Positions 8,577-17,470 of a stretch of 33,645 bases of DNA are shown here, in pieces; positions within the stretch are counted from its first letter, which is position 1; each line of letters starts with the position of its first letter. Position numbers and translations under genes: made by a program. Below the pieces are notes generated by a model. It was given only the letters and a program-made list of their open reading frames with translations. It was not told the DNA's origin and ran no database searches. The stretch is from Bacteroidota bacterium (GTDB taxonomy: Bacteria; Bacteroidota; Bacteroidia; Bacteroidales; FEN-979): the NCBI GenBank assembly GCA_014382125.1, contig JACNKI010000224.1, positions 1-33,645 of the forward strand. The letters are read 5' to 3'.

Positions 8577-9625
8577 CAGATGATCAGCATAGGATAGCCG
8601 TATGTAAAAAACTTATACTTCTTTTTTATGGCTTCCTGGTAGGCTTTCAACAGGAAGTCGTGTCCGGCAAAAGCGGCCACCAGCATCATCATCGGAGTCT
8701 GAGGGAGCTGCAGATTGCTTAGCAACGCGTTGGCAATGTTGAATTCATACGGAGGAAAGATGAATCTATTGGTCCACCCCCGATAGGGCTTTAACATACC
8801 GGAAATGGTAACAGATGATTCGATTGCTTTCATGGTGGTTGTACCGATAGCGACCACCTTCTTTTTATTTGCTTTTGCCCGACTGACAATTTCAGCGGTC
8901 TCCGGCTCAATGATGATCTCTTCACTATCCATTTTATGCTTTGACAGATCCTCTACTTCGATAGCACGGAAGTTTCCCAATCCAACGTGCAACGTGACCT
9001 CAGCAAAAGATATCCCCTGTAACTCCATACGCTTCATGATCTCCCGGCTGAAATGAAGTCCGGCTGTAGGTGCTGCTACAGCGCCTTCATGCTTGGCATA
9101 AATGGTTTGATACCTGATTTCATCTTCTTCAGTTATCGGCCGGTCGTGAATTTTTGGTAGTGGGGTTTGTCCCAGTCGCTGAATGGTTCGTTTGAACTCG
9201 TCGTATGAGCCATCGAATAGGAATCGGATCGTGCGGCCACGGGAAGTGGTATTGTCAATTACCTCGGCAACCAGGGAACATTCTTCTCCAAAATATAGTT
9301 TATTTCCGATCCTGATTTTACGGGCTGGATCAACCAAAACATCCCACAAGCGGGAGTCTTTGTTCAACTCACGAAGCAGGAATACTTCAATTTTGGCTCC
9401 GGTTTTCTCCTTTTCACCAAAAAGACGGGCAGGAAAGACTTTGGTGTTATTCAGGATAAAAACATCACCATCTCCAAAATAGTCCAGAATATCTTTAAAA
9501 TGCTTGTGCTCAATGGTCTTGGTTTTTCTGTTCAATACCATCATGGGCACTTCATCTCTCTGCTTAGGGGGGGTGTTGGCAATTAGTTCCGGGGGTAGAT
9601 GAAAGCGAAATTGTGAAAGTTTCAT
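8576..9625 (-). CDS. queA: S-adenosylmethionine:tRNA ribosyltransferase-isomerase (QueA)
   Basis: QueA transfers the ribosyl part of SAM to preQ1 in tRNA to make epoxyqueuosine. It is 349 residues from the ATG at 9625, where the protein begins [16 protein letters not shown] as relatives do. Other landmarks are [15 protein letters not shown], the [13 protein letters not shown] active-site region, the [16 protein letters not shown] segment and [13 protein letters not shown]. The frame is open 48 codons further upstream, but that part is unlike QueA and runs across the -7 element at 9654-9661, so it is rejected. It is the first gene of a queA-ispD operon. Confidence 0.95.
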   Translation of the reverse strand: MKLSQFRFHLPPELIANTPPKQRDEVPMMVLNRKTKTIEHKHFKDILDYFGDGDVFILNNTKVFPARLFGEKEKTGAKIEVFLLRELNKDSRLWDVLVDPARKIRIGNKLYFGEECSLVAEVIDNTTSRGRTIRFLFDGSYDEFKRTIQRLGQTPLPKIHDRPITEEDEIRYQTIYAKHEGAVAAPTAGLHFSREIMKRMELQGISFAEVTLHVGLGNFRAIEVEDLSKHKMDSEEIIIEPETAEIVSRAKANKKKVVAIGTTTMKAIESSVTISGMLKPYRGWTNRFIFPPYEFNIANALLSNLQLPQTPMMMLVAAFAGHDFLLKAYQEAIKKKYKFFTYGYPMLII

Positions 9626-9653
9626 AGTTGAGTTTTGCCTGTATCGGGGGGTG

Positions 9654-9684
9654 CAAAGGTAATGTTTTTTTAGCCTTTTGTCAA
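9654..9684 (-). promoter_or_regulatory. queA-ispD promoter with -33 and -7 elements
   Basis: On the minus strand a TTG (9684-9682, within TTGACA) is followed after 20 bases by TACCTTTG (9661-9654) and CAC. This is a complete Bacteroidota promoter. Transcription should start near 9648, giving a leader of about 23 bases. Confidence 0.7.
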
Positions 9685-9734
9685 GGGAACAGGATGACAA
9701 TCCTACAAAAAACAGATATTGTGTGTCTATTTTA

Positions 9735-9742
9735 TACCTTTG
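9735..9742 (+). promoter_or_regulatory. -7 element of the MFS exporter gene
   Basis: TACCTTTG is a consensus -7 box 18 bases before the ATG at 9761. Transcription would start near 9749. It supports the ATG at 9761 over the upstream in-frame codon at 9719. No well-spaced -33 TTG is seen. Confidence 0.55.
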
Positions 9743-9760
9743 AGGAAACTTCTGTTTTCT

Positions 9761-11221
9761 ATGGATCAACCGGTACAGAAACGAAGTAAACAGATCGGTA
9801 TCATCTTCAGTGGATCCCTTGCAGGCTTCATGGTGTTGTTGGATAACAACATTGTTAACATCTCTCTCCCCAATATCGCATCCAGTTTCAATATCTCCAC
9901 ATCAACCGTCGTTCAGATCGTGTTGATATACCTGTTGATGCTCTCAAGTTCAATGATCATTTTCGGAAAGCTGGCAGACAAATATGGTGTAAAAAAAGTA
10001 TTCATCAGCGGTTTCATCGTCTTCACAGCCAGCTCTCTGCTTTGCGGATTGGCACCTAACTACCCTCTCTTGCTGTCTGCAAGAGGCCTCCAGGCATTAG
10101 GAGGATCTATGCTATTTGCCACAGCTCTTGCCCTGGTTACAAAATTCATTCCGGCCAACAGGAGAGGTTGGGCTTTTGGTATTTTTGCCCCGGTTTCTGC
10201 ATTGGGGTTGCTGATTGGCAATCCTTTAGGCGGACTGATAACAGGAATGCTGGACTGGCAATGGATTTTCTTTGTCAATATCCCGATAGGGATTTTGGCA
10301 ATAATCTTTGCCCTCCGTACGATTCCCGCAGATCATCCCCGGGTGGTGTCGAAAAAACGTGTTCGTTTCGATTACGTGGGATCATTTCTGAGCTTTGCAG
10401 GCCTGGCCCTGTTGGTTTATTTTCTGAGTAAAGGACGGATGCTGGGCTGGACTTCAACGATGACCTTAACCGGGTTGCTTGTATCAATTCTGTTACTGGT
10501 GGCTTTTGTCTTTTGGGAGAAAAGAGTCAAAGAACCTATTCTGGATTTATCGATCTTCCGAAACCGCAGTTTCTCGTTTGCTATTCTGGCATCCATTTTT
10601 GGATTTGGACTGATGGCAGGAAGTAATGTGCTGTTGCCTTTTTATCTCATTTATGGACTCAAGATAGACGTAACCCATGCTGGCTTTATCCTGATGACCT
10701 TTGCTGTGGTATTCAGTCTGTCAAGCATGGTAACAGGCCGATTATCGGACAGGGTTTCAAAAGTCCGGCTAACAATCCTCGGAATGCTGCTTGCAATAGG
10801 AAGTTGCATCGCTTTTGCCCTTCTTCTCCCACAGCTTCACCTTGGGATCTTATTCGGATTTATGATTCTGCTTGGAATATCCTATGCCCTCTTTATTACA
10901 CCAAACAACAACCAGGTGATGTCGATAGCTCCGGCCGAGAAGCAAGCAATCTCAACGAGTGTATTCAAGTTGAGCACAAACATGGGCCAGATGTTCGGCT
11001 TGATTATTATGGAGATGATCTTTTCCCTATCGTTTACTCATCCTTCAGAAGGTTCAGGTTTTACACTGAAATCAGTTCCTGTCGACCAGATGATGTATGG
11101 ATTTTCATGGGCTTATTTTGCAGGAGCAGGTTTATGTTTTCTGGCTATAATCTTTTTGCTCTTTGTCCGGGAACAGGGAACAACAGTTAAAACGGTCGAA
11201 GGAACTGCATTTCTGCATTGA
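9761..11221 (+). CDS. MFS transporter, DHA2 (EmrB/QacA) family, 14 TM segments
   Basis: This is a drug:H+ antiporter-type exporter of 486 residues with about 14 hydrophobic helices, the DHA2 topology. The TM1 motif [16 protein letters not shown] corresponds to family motif D1 (LDxTIVNVALP), with Asn where Thr is usual. Motif A between TM2 and TM3 reads [13 protein letters not shown]. The TM5 antiporter region has G-rich [15 protein letters not shown]. No membrane-fusion or outer-membrane partner is next to it, so it probably acts alone in the inner membrane. Its 3' end overlaps the convergent HAD gene by 35 bases. Confidence 0.88.
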   Translation: MDQPVQKRSKQIGIIFSGSLAGFMVLLDNNIVNISLPNIASSFNISTSTVVQIVLIYLLMLSSSMIIFGKLADKYGVKKVFISGFIVFTASSLLCGLAPNYPLLLSARGLQALGGSMLFATALALVTKFIPANRRGWAFGIFAPVSALGLLIGNPLGGLITGMLDWQWIFFVNIPIGILAIIFALRTIPADHPRVVSKKRVRFDYVGSFLSFAGLALLVYFLSKGRMLGWTSTMTLTGLLVSILLLVAFVFWEKRVKEPILDLSIFRNRSFSFAILASIFGFGLMAGSNVLLPFYLIYGLKIDVTHAGFILMTFAVVFSLSSMVTGRLSDRVSKVRLTILGMLLAIGSCIAFALLLPQLHLGILFGFMILLGISYALFITPNNNQVMSIAPAEKQAISTSVFKLSTNMGQMFGLIIMEMIFSLSFTHPSEGSGFTLKSVPVDQMMYGFSWAYFAGAGLCFLAIIFLLFVREQGTTVKTVEGTAFLH

Positions 11222-11825
11222 ATAGCTCCGTGATATCTTCCTCCGGTTTCAGATAATAGGCATGTAGCCCGGCTTTTCGGGCTCCTTCCACATGCTCAGT
11301 GGAGTCGTCAATGAACATCGTATCCGAAGCTTTGATCCCCGCATCTTTGATCACAAATTCAAAGATCTCAGGGAATGGTTTACGCAAACTTATCCGGTGT
11401 GAAAAGTATGCGTTGTCAAACAGGTCATTAAAATCACGAAATCCATAGATTCGTTGCAGGTCTGACAGGTAGTATTTGTAATGGATCTCGTTGGTGTTGC
11501 TCAATAAAAATAGCCTGTATGTTGATCGCAGTTGCTTCAATAGATCAATTCGTTGTTTTGGGATGTCAAGGAGCAATGCATTCCAGACCGTATCAATATC
11601 ATCATCAGTTACCCCTTCGTCAACATATTCCTTTAATGTATCCCTGAATTGCTGAGGCGTAATTCTTCCCGTTTCAAATGCTCCGAAAAAATTATCCCTG
11701 TCGGTCACCGAATAGGATTTGTCAAACTTTTTCAGTCCCATGTCATAAAACGCTTTTTCGGTCAACGAAATATCGATGTTGCAGATCACCCCTCCAAAGT
11801 CGAAGATGATATTTTTGATTGCCAT
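11187..11825 (-). CDS. HAD-superfamily phosphatase, YihX-like subclass
   Basis: The protein has 212 residues from the ATG at 11825; a 23-codon upstream extension is rejected because the HAD domain begins at once with MAIKNIIFDFGGV. Motif I is D9-F-G11, so the usual second Asp is Gly, as in the YihX (glucose-1-phosphatase) and epoxide-hydrolase-N-terminal subclasses that have D(F/L)G(G/N)V. Motif II is LLSNTNEIH (S109/N110), motif III is K149 in RKPFPEIF, and motif IV is FIDDSTEHVEGARKAG (D173/D174). The cap is a short helical type inserted after motif I. The substrate is unknown, probably a small sugar phosphate. Confidence 0.85.
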   Translation of the reverse strand: MAIKNIIFDFGGVICNIDISLTEKAFYDMGLKKFDKSYSVTDRDNFFGAFETGRITPQQFRDTLKEYVDEGVTDDDIDTVWNALLLDIPKQRIDLLKQLRSTYRLFLLSNTNEIHYKYYLSDLQRIYGFRDFNDLFDNAYFSHRISLRKPFPEIFEFVIKDAGIKASDTMFIDDSTEHVEGARKAGLHAYYLKPEEDITELFNAEMQFLRPF

Positions 11826-11978
11826 ATTCTTGGATTGTATGTAATTTTGCTTCAAAGGTGGGAATTTTCTCTTGAATGAGGGAACAGAAAGCAAAGATTG
11901 TTGTATTTTCTAGGGCATTGACTATTTCATCGGTTCGGGGATATACCTGAAATAGGAGGAAAATTCCCGTCTCACATC

Positions 11979-12009
11979 TTGTTTTTTCCTATATAATTTA
12001 TTATATTTC
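11979..12009 (+). promoter_or_regulatory. Promoter of the propeller-repeat T9SS gene
   Basis: TTG at 11979-11981 is followed after 20 bases by TATATTTC (12002-12009), one mismatch from TAnnTTTG. Transcription would begin near 12016, leaving a 20-base leader before the ATG at 12037. The spacing makes it credible despite the mismatch. The rest of the 11826-12036 gap shows nothing I can identify. Confidence 0.45.
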
Positions 12010-12036
12010 GAGCGATAATTTTAAATCCTTGGAAAT

Positions 12037-13806
12037 ATGAAAACTCGCTCAATCATTCTGCTTTTCGTTTTTGCACCGTTGGCTGTACTTAGTCAATGGT
12101 CAAACAATCCATCACTCAACACCAAAATCATTGATACCACCGGGACCCAGGCAATACCCAAAGTGGCTGTCAATCCAACAAATGGCCAAAGTTATTTCTC
12201 CTGGTTTAATAAAACTGAAGCCAACCCGAATTTTGAAATTTATTTACAGCGGTTGGATGCTTCTGGAAATAAATTATGGAATGATGAAGGATTGCTGATC
12301 AGTAACCATCCAACCTGGAGCTGGGTTACAGATTACGATATGATTGCTGATTCTGAAGGGGATGCCATTATTGTCACCCAGGATGCCCGAACAGGCTTTA
12401 GCGATGTTTTTGCATACAGGATCTCACCGGATGGGACGTTCGAATGGGGAACAGATGGAATCGCACTGACTAATGACAATAATTTTGATCCTTCTCCACA
12501 GACTGTTGTCACCACGGATGAAAACATCGTGTTTATGTGGGCCGAAGAACCCGCTGACACGACTGACTTCATTCGTATTAACCTCCAAAAACTATCATTG
12601 GATGGTCAGTCTTTATGGACAGGTAATACGGTGATCAGCAAAGACACTATGCATTGCATGATGCCCCAGATGATCGCCACCGAAGATACGGGCGTCATAG
12701 TGGTTTGGGTAAATACCCATTCTACCGATACTTCCATGGTGGGGAACTGGCCGAACATGTATCCCATGGCGCAGAAAATAGATAAGGATGGGAAAGTACT
12801 CTGGGCAGAGCCCACGGCCCTTGATACTCTTGACAACATGCCCCTGGCATTTTTTGAGGTTGCATTGATCAGCGATGGGAACAATGGATTTTTTGTGGGA
12901 TGGATGGCATTTCCGGCTGGCCAATATTTAAACGCTTACATTCAGCATGTATCCTCCGACGGGACTCCGCAATGGGCTGCCAATGGACTTCCTGTTTCCG
13001 ACTCCCTCCAGTATCAGCATACCGATCCCTCCCTTGTCTGGCTTCCTCAGCATGAAGAGGTGTTCGTTTTCTGGAACATCATGTATCCGTTCGTGTGGAC
13101 AGAAGCGATCTACGGCCAGAAGTTTTCCATTGACGGACAAAACCTATGGATAGCTGGAGGAATTAATTTCACCGGCTGGATGACTGACACCCTTATCGCC
13201 CTGGCCGATATCAAAAGTGCAAGTGAGGATGATATCTGTATGTTTTTTGAAAATGAATTCATTGCAATATCAGGTAGCGATACAACACTGAACAATGATT
13301 ACTATGCTTGCAGGATCAACAGGGAGGGCGCCACGGTGTGGGGGGATACGACTACACTGTTCGCAAATTCAACCGGAGCAAAGTATGGCATGGCCCTGAG
13401 TGAGTTGAATAACGGACAATGGATCGCGGTATGGCAGGATTGCCGTAGCAATCCCGCATCCATACAAGAGACAGGCATCTATGCCCAGAATATCAGAACC
13501 AACGGGACTTTGGGTCCTCTGAATATCGGGGAGTTGCATCCAATAAGCAATCTCATGGTTTCATGCTATCCAAACCCTTTTGATAATAACTTCAATGTAG
13601 AATATGAAATCGAACAAGAAGGCAACGTTGAAATTTCCCTATATGATCTGTTTGGGAGAGAGATCAGGCAGCTCTTCTCAGCAGAGCAACAACCAGGGAG
13701 CTATAGGTATACATTTAATGGCACCGATCTACATGTTGGAGTCTACATAATCAAACTCCGGCAGAACGGGAATATGGCCTGTCACAAGATTGTGAAAAGC
13801 AAATAA
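12037..13806 (+). CDS. Secreted T9SS-sorted protein with about eight propeller-like repeats
   Basis: The protein has 589 residues. A Sec signal peptide (about 1-20, ending LAVLSQ) is followed by a repeat region of about 480 residues. A unit with a hydrophobic-Trp strand (e.g. IVVWVNTH, FVFWNIMY, IAVWQDCRS) and then S-x-D-G-x-x-x-W recurs. The second Trp falls near residues 81, 137, 194, 256, 313, 371 and 435, a period of 56-64, and an eighth unit near 485-492 lacks that Trp. This suggests a beta-propeller. The C-terminal 85 residues are a T9SS sorting domain: YPNPFDNNFNVEY, then YDLFGREI, then GVYIIKLRQNG with a basic end. It should cross the outer membrane through T9SS and be attached to the surface or released. 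No catalytic motif is recognised. Confidence 0.85.
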   Translation: MKTRSIILLFVFAPLAVLSQWSNNPSLNTKIIDTTGTQAIPKVAVNPTNGQSYFSWFNKTEANPNFEIYLQRLDASGNKLWNDEGLLISNHPTWSWVTDYDMIADSEGDAIIVTQDARTGFSDVFAYRISPDGTFEWGTDGIALTNDNNFDPSPQTVVTTDENIVFMWAEEPADTTDFIRINLQKLSLDGQSLWTGNTVISKDTMHCMMPQMIATEDTGVIVVWVNTHSTDTSMVGNWPNMYPMAQKIDKDGKVLWAEPTALDTLDNMPLAFFEVALISDGNNGFFVGWMAFPAGQYLNAYIQHVSSDGTPQWAANGLPVSDSLQYQHTDPSLVWLPQHEEVFVFWNIMYPFVWTEAIYGQKFSIDGQNLWIAGGINFTGWMTDTLIALADIKSASEDDICMFFENEFIAISGSDTTLNNDYYACRINREGATVWGDTTTLFANSTGAKYGMALSELNNGQWIAVWQDCRSNPASIQETGIYAQNIRTNGTLGPLNIGELHPISNLMVSCYPNPFDNNFNVEYEIEQEGNVEISLYDLFGREIRQLFSAEQQPGSYRYTFNGTDLHVGVYIIKLRQNGNMACHKIVKSK

Positions 13807-13818
13807 TTCCTATCTTTG
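13790..13818 (+). promoter_or_regulatory. Promoter of the tRNA gene
   Basis: TTG at 13790-13792, inside the end of the preceding gene, is followed after 18 bases by TATCTTTG (13811-13818) and CACC, a strong -7 match. The start would be near 13825, giving a precursor with about 70 bases before the mature tRNA. Confidence 0.55.
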
Positions 13819-13872
13819 CACCCCATTTGCGGTGCCCGGATGTTAGCTTGACGGCCTGGAATAAACAAAGCA

Positions 13873-13893
13873 AATCGTCAATCGTAAATCGAA
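13873..13893. repeat. Three tandem heptamers AATCGTN in the tRNA leader
   Basis: AATCGTC, AATCGTA and AATCGAA lie head to tail between the tRNA promoter and the tRNA. Heptanucleotide arrays of this kind are scattered through intergenic DNA of many Bacteroidota (from memory). The rest of the 13807-14134 gap holds the tRNA, its promoter and its terminator. Confidence 0.6.
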
Positions 13894-13896
13894 AAA

Positions 13897-13970
13897 GGGC
13901 CCATAGCTCAGTTGGTTAGAGCAGTAGACTCATAATCTATTGGTCCCAGGTTCAAGTCCTGGTGGGCCCA
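13897..13970 (+). tRNA. tRNA with CAT anticodon (elongator Met, or Ile2 if lysidine-modified)
   Basis: A complete 74-base cloverleaf is present. The acceptor stem is GGGCCCA/TGGGCCC with discriminator A. The D stem is GCTC/GAGC, the anticodon stem GTAGA/TCTAT with loop CTCATAA (CAT at 13931-13933), the variable loop TGGTC, and the T stem CCAGG/CCTGG with loop TTCAAGT. The fully paired 1:72 position argues against initiator tRNA. The variable loop and T arm resemble tRNA-Ile2 as well as elongator Met, so the identity depends on whether TilS modifies C34. CCA is not encoded. The 3' end is duplicated at 19634-19650. Confidence 0.95.
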
Positions 13971-13984
13971 CAGAAATTTCTTAT

Positions 13985-14020
13985 AAAGGTTTGTATCACA
14001 ATAATATACAAGCCTTTTTT
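13985..14020 (+). terminator. Rho-independent terminator of the tRNA
   Basis: AGGTTTGTAT (13987-13996) pairs with ATACAAGCCT (14006-14015), with one G-T pair, around a 9-base loop. Six T residues follow (14015-14020), with A residues on the left side pairing into the T run. It lies 15 bases after the tRNA. Confidence 0.8.
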
Positions 14021-14134
14021 GCTTTTGAGGTTATACATAAGTTATCTGTTAAATGTCCCTTTTCCCCTTAACTGTCATAAAACACGTATCTTAGTAAATC
14101 CTAAAACGAATACGTGTCCACTTTGTCCGGCAAA

Positions 14135-15697
14135 ATGAAAAAACTCATCAAACACTTAATAATCAGCAATGTAATCATCACATTATTGATGTTTCCTATA
14201 GTAGTTTCTTCTCAAAACCTGGACAGCCTTTGGACGGTTTGGAATGATGACAGTCAACCTGATTCGGCGCGGCTTGAGGCTATTAACAGTTTTATTTGGA
14301 CTCGCTATTATCAAACTCAAATTAGTGATGACAGCCTTTTGATCATATCGCAAAATATGTATGATCTGGCAGTAGATGCAGGGCTAAAAAAGCCGCAGTC
14401 AGATGCCTTATTGCATTTAGGTCTTGTTTACAGATATGGTAGCAATAATCAAAAAGCGTTGGAATATTTTGAACAAAGTCTTTCACTTTCTACAGAAATT
14501 AATTACCTAAAAGGTATTGGACTAGCTTATGAAGGCATTGCAACCATGCTTGACATTGAAGCGAGATATAAAGAATCTTTAACTTACTATAAAAAAGGTC
14601 TGGAAAAGTATAAAGAAATTTCTGATAGTACCCAAATGGCCTATTGCTTAAATCGGATTGGTAGTGCATATCACCAACTATCCGATTATACTTTGGCCCG
14701 ATCCTATTATGATAGTGGTATAGCAATGCTTGATACTGTGGATGAATACTTCTTGTTTCAAGCAGTGAAAGGTAATATCGCGAGTATCTTAGCTGACCAG
14801 GGTGATTATAAGAATGCACTACCCATACAAATTAGAATTTTAAATTATTTTAAAACAGTTGGATATTACGAGGGAGTGGGCATTGGAAATGAGTTTATAG
14901 GTAATATATATGTTAATCAAGGAAAGTATGATTCAGCGCAGGCTTATTACCAGAAAAGTTTAAAAGTATTTCAGCAAATAAATTATAAGCTTGGTATAGC
15001 ATGGGTTTTTGGGTCTATAAGTGATGTTTATAAAAAACAGGGTAATTTCATAAAAGCATTAGAATATTTGAAAAGAAGTAAGATTGCATATACAGAAATC
15101 AATTATAGTCTTGGAATTGCTGAGTGTTTAATTTCATACGGGGAATTTTATGCTGATCTTGAAGATTACACTGTTTCCCTGGGTTATTTGCAAACTGCTC
15201 TTGAACTTTTTGAGGAGATTGGAAATAACAGGTTCATTGCAGAAGTATATTCTTTGATGGGAGGAATTTATCTTAAGCTTGCCGATTACTCACAAGCTTA
15301 CAAATATTATGAGATGAGCCTTTCCATTTTTATTGAACTGGAAATGAAAAGTCAAATAGCCGCTGTATATAACAAATTGGGAGTTTACTTTAAAGAATTG
15401 GGTGACTATAAAAATGCAAAGGATTATCTGATGCGTAGTAAAGAAATTTATGAAGAAATTGGACATAAAAAAGGTTTGGCAGAAGTCTGTATCGATTTAG
15501 GCGATCTAAACTTTCTGCAGGGCAATTTAAGTAATGGTATCGATTGGTGCAAAAATGGATATGACATTGCAGTTGAGATGGGCGTATTAACACTGGAACA
15601 AGAAGCAGCTAATAGCCTTTACAAAGCTCATAAGGCGATGGGCAACAACATCCTGGCCCTGAATTTCCTGGAGCGGTCTCTGGAATTTTATTATTAG
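14135..15697 (+). CDS. TPR-repeat sensor-like protein, probably the detached N-terminal half of a hybrid kinase
   Basis: The protein has 520 residues from the ATG at 14135; a GTG seven codons upstream is possible but the ATG starts the signal sequence directly. An N-terminal signal or anchor (MKKLIKHLIISNVIITLLMF, about 1-30) precedes about ten tetratricopeptide repeats of 40 residues (e.g. ALEYFEQSLSLSTEINYLKGIGLAYEGIA), so a periplasmic location is likely. In intact Bacteroidota relatives such TPRs continue through a coiled coil and a membrane helix into a histidine kinase. Here the frame stops after SLEFYY at 15697, while the other frame encodes a short hydrophobic run leading into the kinase. 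The coding DNA is visibly A+T-richer than the flanking housekeeping genes. It may still make a secreted TPR protein, but is more likely half of a broken gene. Confidence 0.7.
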   Translation: MKKLIKHLIISNVIITLLMFPIVVSSQNLDSLWTVWNDDSQPDSARLEAINSFIWTRYYQTQISDDSLLIISQNMYDLAVDAGLKKPQSDALLHLGLVYRYGSNNQKALEYFEQSLSLSTEINYLKGIGLAYEGIATMLDIEARYKESLTYYKKGLEKYKEISDSTQMAYCLNRIGSAYHQLSDYTLARSYYDSGIAMLDTVDEYFLFQAVKGNIASILADQGDYKNALPIQIRILNYFKTVGYYEGVGIGNEFIGNIYVNQGKYDSAQAYYQKSLKVFQQINYKLGIAWVFGSISDVYKKQGNFIKALEYLKRSKIAYTEINYSLGIAECLISYGEFYADLEDYTVSLGYLQTALELFEEIGNNRFIAEVYSLMGGIYLKLADYSQAYKYYEMSLSIFIELEMKSQIAAVYNKLGVYFKELGDYKNAKDYLMRSKEIYEEIGHKKGLAEVCIDLGDLNFLQGNLSNGIDWCKNGYDIAVEMGVLTLEQEAANSLYKAHKAMGNNILALNFLERSLEFYY

Positions 15698-15717
15698 CGC
15701 TTGGTATATTTCGCCGC

Positions 15718-17442
15718 ATGGTATATGTCAGGAGAACCAATAGGGAACTGGCCAGAAGAAATGAAATAATTGCAAAGGAAAAAGAGCGGGCTGAAGCATC
15801 AGAAAAAGCCAAGGAGATATTCTTCAATAATATCTCCCATGAATTTCGTACTCCCTTAACGTTAATTCTCGGGCCGCTTGATGAGACTCTTGAAAAAACT
15901 TCCGATGATACGATTAAACCCGGACTGCAAATTATGCAGCGTAACGCCCTTCGTTTGCAGGATATGATCACTGAGTTACTTGACTTATCAAAACTGGAAT
16001 TCGGGAAAGTAAAGCTTCTGGCCAAGGAAGAAAACATCGTAAAACTTACGCAAGATTACCTTCAATCTTTTGAATCCCTGGCAGACCAGCGCAGAATCAA
16101 ACTTAAGTTTAAATCAGACGCAAAAGAATACAAAGCGTGGATTGATTCAGAGAAATTTGAAAAGATCCTTGCGAACTTATTATCAAACGCATTTAACTTT
16201 TCCAGACCCCAGGGGGAGATCAGGATTACAGTTGGCAGTAAGCAGTCGGCAGTTGGTATGAAATCGATTAAAGATAGGAGACTTAAGAATGGGACAACAT
16301 TCAAAAACGGAGTATATATAACTGTCTCGGATTCAGGCATTGGGATCCCAAAAGAAAAGCTCCCCCATATTTTTGACCGCTTTTTCCAGGTGGGAGAATC
16401 CTCTCAAGCTCATCATGCAGGTACAGGGATCGGGTTGGCCCTGACTAAAGAGCTGGTTGAATTACATCATGGAACTATAAATGTGATAAGTGAACCGGGT
16501 AAGGGAACTACATTCACTGTTTTTATTCCTTTTGGTCATGAACATTTTTCAGAAGAAAAGATCTTTGTTGAACAAACAAAAGAAAAGGAAGCTGAAAAAA
16601 CAGAATGGGCCGTTGATAAGGAAATTTCAGGATATGTGACAGAAGAAGAAGTTAAAAAGAAAAATGAATTACCTATTCTCCTTATTATTGAAGATAATGC
16701 AGATATGCGGGCTTACATTAAATCGCATCTCGAAAAAAAGTATACAATTATAGAAGCCATTGATGGAGAAACCGGTCTTCAGGCGGCCATAGACAACATT
16801 CCCGATCTGATAATCAGCGATGTGATGATGCCTAAGATGGACGGTTATGAGATGACCGAAAAAATAAAAACCGATCCGCGGACAAACCATATCCCGGTGA
16901 TTATCCTCACAGCACGTGCTTCGGTGGAAAGCAAGATCGAGGGCCTCGAAACAGGTGCAGATGCACATGTAACAAAACCTTTTAATGCAAGAGAAATACA
17001 GGTCAGGGTAAAGAAACTTATCGAACAGCGTCAGAAACTCAGGGAGTATTTCAGTCGTACGCTTGAAAGTCTTGATTTGCACCTGGTAAAAGACTCCCGG
17101 CTGCCTTCGATGGACCAGCAATTCATCAAGAAAGCCATAGATGTGGTTACGGAGCACATAGCTGATGATGGTTTTAATGCCCGCACTTTTGCCCGTGAAA
17201 TGGCTTTGAGCCGTGTACAACTGCACCGTAAATTAAAAGCATTGACAAATAAAACTACTACTGAATTTATACGCACCCTTCGTTTGAACCGTGCAGCCAG
17301 CCTTCTGAAAGGCCAAACAGGTAATGTAACCGAAATAGCTTATGAGGTTGGATTCAGCAGCCTTTCGTATTTTACAAGCAGTTTTACCGAGCAGTTTGGT
17401 TCAACACCTTCGGCCTTTGTTCAAAAGAATAAAACCAGGTAG
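15718..17442 (+). CDS. Hybrid histidine kinase-response regulator with AraC output, sensor detached
   Basis: The protein has 574 residues from the first ATG of the frame. The phospho-acceptor is H41 in NNISHEFRTPL. The ATPase has an N-box (NLLSNAFNFS, about 153-162), D205 in SDSGIGIP and GTGIGLAL (235-242). The REC domain (about 317-435) has the acidic pair in IIEDNADMR, D368 in ISDVMMP, T/A in LTARA and K in VTKPF. An AraC-type HTH fills 475-574 (LSRVQLHRKLKALTNKTTTEFI, then EIAYEVGFSSLSYFTSSF). All catalytic residues are present. The membrane helix and sensor expected upstream are not in frame: just before the ATG this frame reads GILLLALGIFRR. A heptamer array lies at codons 171-180. Translated from 15718 it would be a soluble kinase without an input domain. 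Confidence 0.85.
   Translation: MVYVRRTNRELARRNEIIAKEKERAEASEKAKEIFFNNISHEFRTPLTLILGPLDETLEKTSDDTIKPGLQIMQRNALRLQDMITELLDLSKLEFGKVKLLAKEENIVKLTQDYLQSFESLADQRRIKLKFKSDAKEYKAWIDSEKFEKILANLLSNAFNFSRPQGEIRITVGSKQSAVGMKSIKDRRLKNGTTFKNGVYITVSDSGIGIPKEKLPHIFDRFFQVGESSQAHHAGTGIGLALTKELVELHHGTINVISEPGKGTTFTVFIPFGHEHFSEEKIFVEQTKEKEAEKTEWAVDKEISGYVTEEEVKKKNELPILLIIEDNADMRAYIKSHLEKKYTIIEAIDGETGLQAAIDNIPDLIISDVMMPKMDGYEMTEKIKTDPRTNHIPVIILTARASVESKIEGLETGADAHVTKPFNAREIQVRVKKLIEQRQKLREYFSRTLESLDLHLVKDSRLPSMDQQFIKKAIDVVTEHIADDGFNARTFAREMALSRVQLHRKLKALTNKTTTEFIRTLRLNRAASLLKGQTGNVTEIAYEVGFSSLSYFTSSFTEQFGSTPSAFVQKNKTR
16229..16256. repeat. Four tandem heptamers CAGTNNG inside the kinase gene
   Basis: CAGTTGG, CAGTAAG, CAGTCGG and CAGTTGG lie head to tail, coding for residues 171-180 between the N-box and D-box of the ATPase domain. 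They sit at the start of a loop longer than usual (about 171-198). Because the unit is 7 bases, gain or loss of one copy would shift the reading frame. Confidence 0.75.
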
Positions 17443-17470
17443 CTTCACAACTGACAGCTCAGGGAAATCT

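Noticed and set aside
9626-9769. Upstream extension of queA by 48 codons
   Set aside because: It reads across the queA promoter and the divergent MFS gene start, and is unlike QueA.
11187-11221. 35-base convergent overlap of MFS and HAD genes as a sign of a wrong gene end
   Set aside because: Both protein ends read plausibly and several other gene pairs in this window overlap tail to tail, so it is taken as compact packing.
13897-13970. Initiator tRNA-fMet
   Set aside because: The 1:72 pair is a normal G-C and the anticodon stem lacks the three G-C pairs of initiators.
15661-15700. Programmed -1 frameshift joining the TPR and kinase frames
   Set aside because: No X XXY YYZ heptamer in the right frame and no downstream stem-loop or pseudoknot is seen; the missing linker favours a deletion.
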